Part shown: positions 62,310-64,000 of the stretch, in pieces | How the letters are laid out: each line of letters opens with the position of its first letter | How positions within the stretch are numbered: the first letter of the stretch is position 1 | Source of the DNA: Agreia pratensis | GTDB lineage: Bacteria > Actinomycetota > Actinomycetes > Actinomycetales > Microbacteriaceae | DNA: 64,000 nucleotides | NCBI RefSeq assembly: GCF_900177685.1 | Contig: NZ_FXAY01000002.1 | Span: 372,001 to 436,000, forward strand | Direction: 5' to 3' | Position numbers and translations under genes: made by a program | Notes under the pieces: model-generated | The model's input: the letters and a program-made list of their open reading frames with translations, nothing else | The model's database searches: none | What the model was told of the DNA's origin: nothing

Positions 62310-63605
62310 TCACTCCGTCGACAGGCCGAGCCGGGGATAGAGGGTCTCGAAGGCGTGGCGCAGGCCGTATTCGAGCGTCGCGCCGCCGTGAGACGTTCCG
62401 GGCGAGATCGCGAGACTCGTCGTCATCCCCGCGGCGGAGGCATCCTTCTCGAGAATTCTGGATGCACCGAGGTACGGCTCGTCGAATGCGCCGCTGGCGA
62501 AGATCGCCCAGGTGTCGGTGAAGCGGTGCGTGGCCAGGATCGACGTGGGCTTCGCTCGCTTGTATGCCGCGCTGTCGCCGTCGAAGCCTGTGTCGATCGT
62601 CTTCTCGACCGAACCGAGATCGGGTTGCAGTTCGCCGGAAACATCGATGATGTTGCCGAACGTCTCTGGATAGAGGGCTCCGAGGGTGAGCGCGCAGATG
62701 CCGCCATTCGAGAACCCCGCCACTGTCCAGGCCTCGCGTGCATCCTGCACGTTGAAGGTGGACCGGATGAACGCGGGCACATCGGTCGACAGATACGTTC
62801 GTGCGTCTCCCTGATATCCGTCGATGCACAGCGGGTTGTTGGTGTCGGCGCCACCGAGCTGATCGACGGAGACGACGATGGGCGCGAGTCCCGAGTGGTG
62901 AGCAGCGAACTCGTCGAGGACATCTCCGATGATGTCGACGCTGGGGCTGCCGGGCTGACCCATCATCATGACGACAACGGGCAGATCGGGCGGGTCGTCG
63001 ACGAGAGCGGCCGGCGGCAACCACTCGACGGCGTCTCTTGCCGCGAAGTCAGAGGAGATGGCAGGGATGACGATGCGACCCGTTCGCGATCCCGGCAGCT
63101 CCGAGGGCGGCATCCACCGGTCGGCGAGAGGAATCGTGCTGTCTGCATCTGAGGACGTGCGTGGAACGAGAGGCGGAACCGCCAGCGCTGGCTGCGTTTC
63201 GATTCCGATGAGATCGCCGATCGTCGGCTCGAGACCGAATCCGGCGTTCACCCCGAGAGCCGCAGTGACGAGAAACCAGGGAACGGCGAAGACCCCGACG
63301 GCTCGACGCCACCCGCGGGTCACCCACAGGCTCGCGGCGGCGAGTCCGCATGCGGCGGAGGCCGCGTAGATCCAGAGTCGAGACACCACGCTGATGGGGG
63401 AGTTGAATACGTCGAGGAGATCCTGCACGACGAAGACGACGGCCAGGCCGACGATCAGGCCGACGAGCGCGCCGAGGCCGGCCACCAGCATCCATCGCCG
63501 AGCGGGACGGCGTACGACGAGCGCCGCCAGCGCAGCGAGGGCCAGGATGTCGGCGATCCAGAGCCCGGGACCGGTGCTGATGTCGAGATCGAGCAGTGAG
63601 GTCAT
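62310..63605 (-). CDS. Membrane-anchored esterase (alpha/beta hydrolase)
   Basis: A 431-residue protein with four N-terminal transmembrane helices (about 10-130) and an extracytoplasmic alpha/beta-hydrolase of the esterase-D/mycolyltransferase-like group. The nucleophile elbow is EAWTVAGFSNGGICALTLGALYPETFG (GxSxG-type GFSNG); the preceding oxyanion region is LPVVVMMMGQPGSPSV, and the catalytic His is in PGTSHGGATLEYGLRHAFETL. Substrate unknown; envelope lipid or polysaccharide esters are plausible. Confidence 0.8.
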   Translation of the reverse strand: MTSLLDLDISTGPGLWIADILALAALAALVVRRPARRWMLVAGLGALVGLIVGLAVVFVVQDLLDVFNSPISVVSRLWIYAASAACGLAAASLWVTRGWRRAVGVFAVPWFLVTAALGVNAGFGLEPTIGDLIGIETQPALAVPPLVPRTSSDADSTIPLADRWMPPSELPGSRTGRIVIPAISSDFAARDAVEWLPPAALVDDPPDLPVVVMMMGQPGSPSVDIIGDVLDEFAAHHSGLAPIVVSVDQLGGADTNNPLCIDGYQGDARTYLSTDVPAFIRSTFNVQDAREAWTVAGFSNGGICALTLGALYPETFGNIIDVSGELQPDLGSVEKTIDTGFDGDSAAYKRAKPTSILATHRFTDTWAIFASGAFDEPYLGASRILEKDASAAGMTTSLAISPGTSHGGATLEYGLRHAFETLYPRLGLSTE

Positions 63606-63758
63606 CGGGTGCCTCGATAGGTCGCGGCAACCGTGACAAGCGGCCTCATCATCAGAATGGCCAGTGCTCGGTGTCGCGGTCCCCCATGGCCCCTCCCATA
63701 AGATTGTGGCTTATCCACCCGCTGGCAGCCGGCCGGTGGGCGACTTACGGAAGCCGTT

Positions 63759-64000
63759 ATGCCCACATCTCCTCTTGATTCTGTCATTGCCCTCGCCAAG
63801 CGCCGAGGATTCGTCTTTCCCACGGGAGAGATCTATGGCGGCACTCGCAGTGCCTGGGATTACGGCCCCCTCGGCGTGGAGCTGAAAGAGAACATCAAGC
63901 GGCAGTGGTGGAAGTTCATGGTTCAGAGCCGTGACAACGTCGTGGGCCTCGACTCCGCTGTCATTCTTCCCCGCCAGGTATGGGAGGCCTCGGGCCACGT
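63759..64000 (+). CDS. glyS: Glycyl-tRNA synthetase (partial, N-terminal)
   Basis: The first 80 residues of a class II glycyl-tRNA synthetase of the dimeric (alpha2) type. [74 protein letters not shown] is split across the window edge but contains motif 1. It is divergent from the esterase gene (153-nt gap, in which I see no other feature). ATG 63759 is the first start with the conserved sequence. Confidence 0.95.
   Translation, partial: MPTSPLDSVIALAKRRGFVFPTGEIYGGTRSAWDYGPLGVELKENIKRQWWKFMVQSRDNVVGLDSAVILPRQVWEASGH

Overview
The window is a high-GC, gene-dense piece of an actinobacterial chromosome, most likely from the family Microbacteriaceae. Evidence for this: GTG starts and ATGA/GTGA stop-start overlaps are frequent, and many genes carry an actinobacterial -10 box (TANNNT) 6-7 nt before the start codon (leaderless transcripts). 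Actinobacterial marker families are present (septum-formation protein, DUF3073, DUF3151, DUF2207, DUF1206, Pr6Pr), as are LAxTG-type wall-anchoring signals. I saw no tRNA, rRNA, CRISPR array, transposase or prophage. Almost all of the sequence is ordinary chromosomal coding DNA, with several accessory-looking islands.

Layout. 1-5600: xth (partial) and pyrE, a septum-formation protein, an LANTG surface protein, DUF2207 and DUF1206 membrane proteins. 5596-6782: an AbiEi/DUF559-like gene bracketed by two identical 59-bp palindromic repeats. 6820-9790: HAD-IIA phosphatase, then a manganese module (MntR-like regulator, MntH, perfect 26-bp operator). 9809-17939: SpoU methylase, then a probable exopolysaccharide and signalling locus (GH6 glucanase, response regulator, HPt-like protein, processive GT2, lipoprotein, degenerate GGDEF protein, histidine kinase). 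18015-24333: membrane-anchored molybdopterin oxidoreductase, then an HSP90-like ATPase and a large TPR protein with an in-frame amber codon near its start. 24350-27873: a translationally coupled TetR / degenerate ABC-ATPase / YhgE operon with a clear promoter-operator. 27887-32322: redox, DUF3151, purA, GNAT, Ohr and chorismate mutase genes.

32332-35717 is an accessory cassette on the minus strand: lipoprotein, WXG100-headed putative secreted protein, two unknown proteins and a 45-residue protein that is little more than a sortase signal. 35904-42406 holds purL, sufS-sufU, a second DUF559 endonuclease-fold gene flanked by inverted REP-like palindromes, and purQ-purS. 42553-48065: acyl-CoA ligase, two-domain VOC dioxygenase-like protein, wall-anchored 5'-nucleotidase and a strong bidirectional terminator. 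48075-56190 contains purF, purM, purC and purD. Between them lie a possible peptide-modification operon (three-repeat Gly/Asp/Ala peptide, JmjC-like cupin oxygenase, sucrase/ferredoxin-like protein) and a 30-residue orphan peptide with its own promoter. 56246-64000: sterol-carrier protein, RidA, LysE with LysG, PrmC-like methylase, DUF3073, KimA-like permease, esterase and glyS (partial).

How the genes work together: purine synthesis is the main housekeeping theme (purA, L, Q, S, F, M, C, D, but scattered). Manganese uptake, lysine/arginine export, Suf iron-sulfur assembly and peroxide defence are each adjacent to likely partners or regulators. The strongest candidates for undescribed biology are the repeat-bracketed endonuclease-fold genes (two unrelated repeat families, same architecture), the repeat-peptide / JmjC-cupin / ferredoxin-like operon at 49628-52058, and the WXG100 cassette at 32332-35717.
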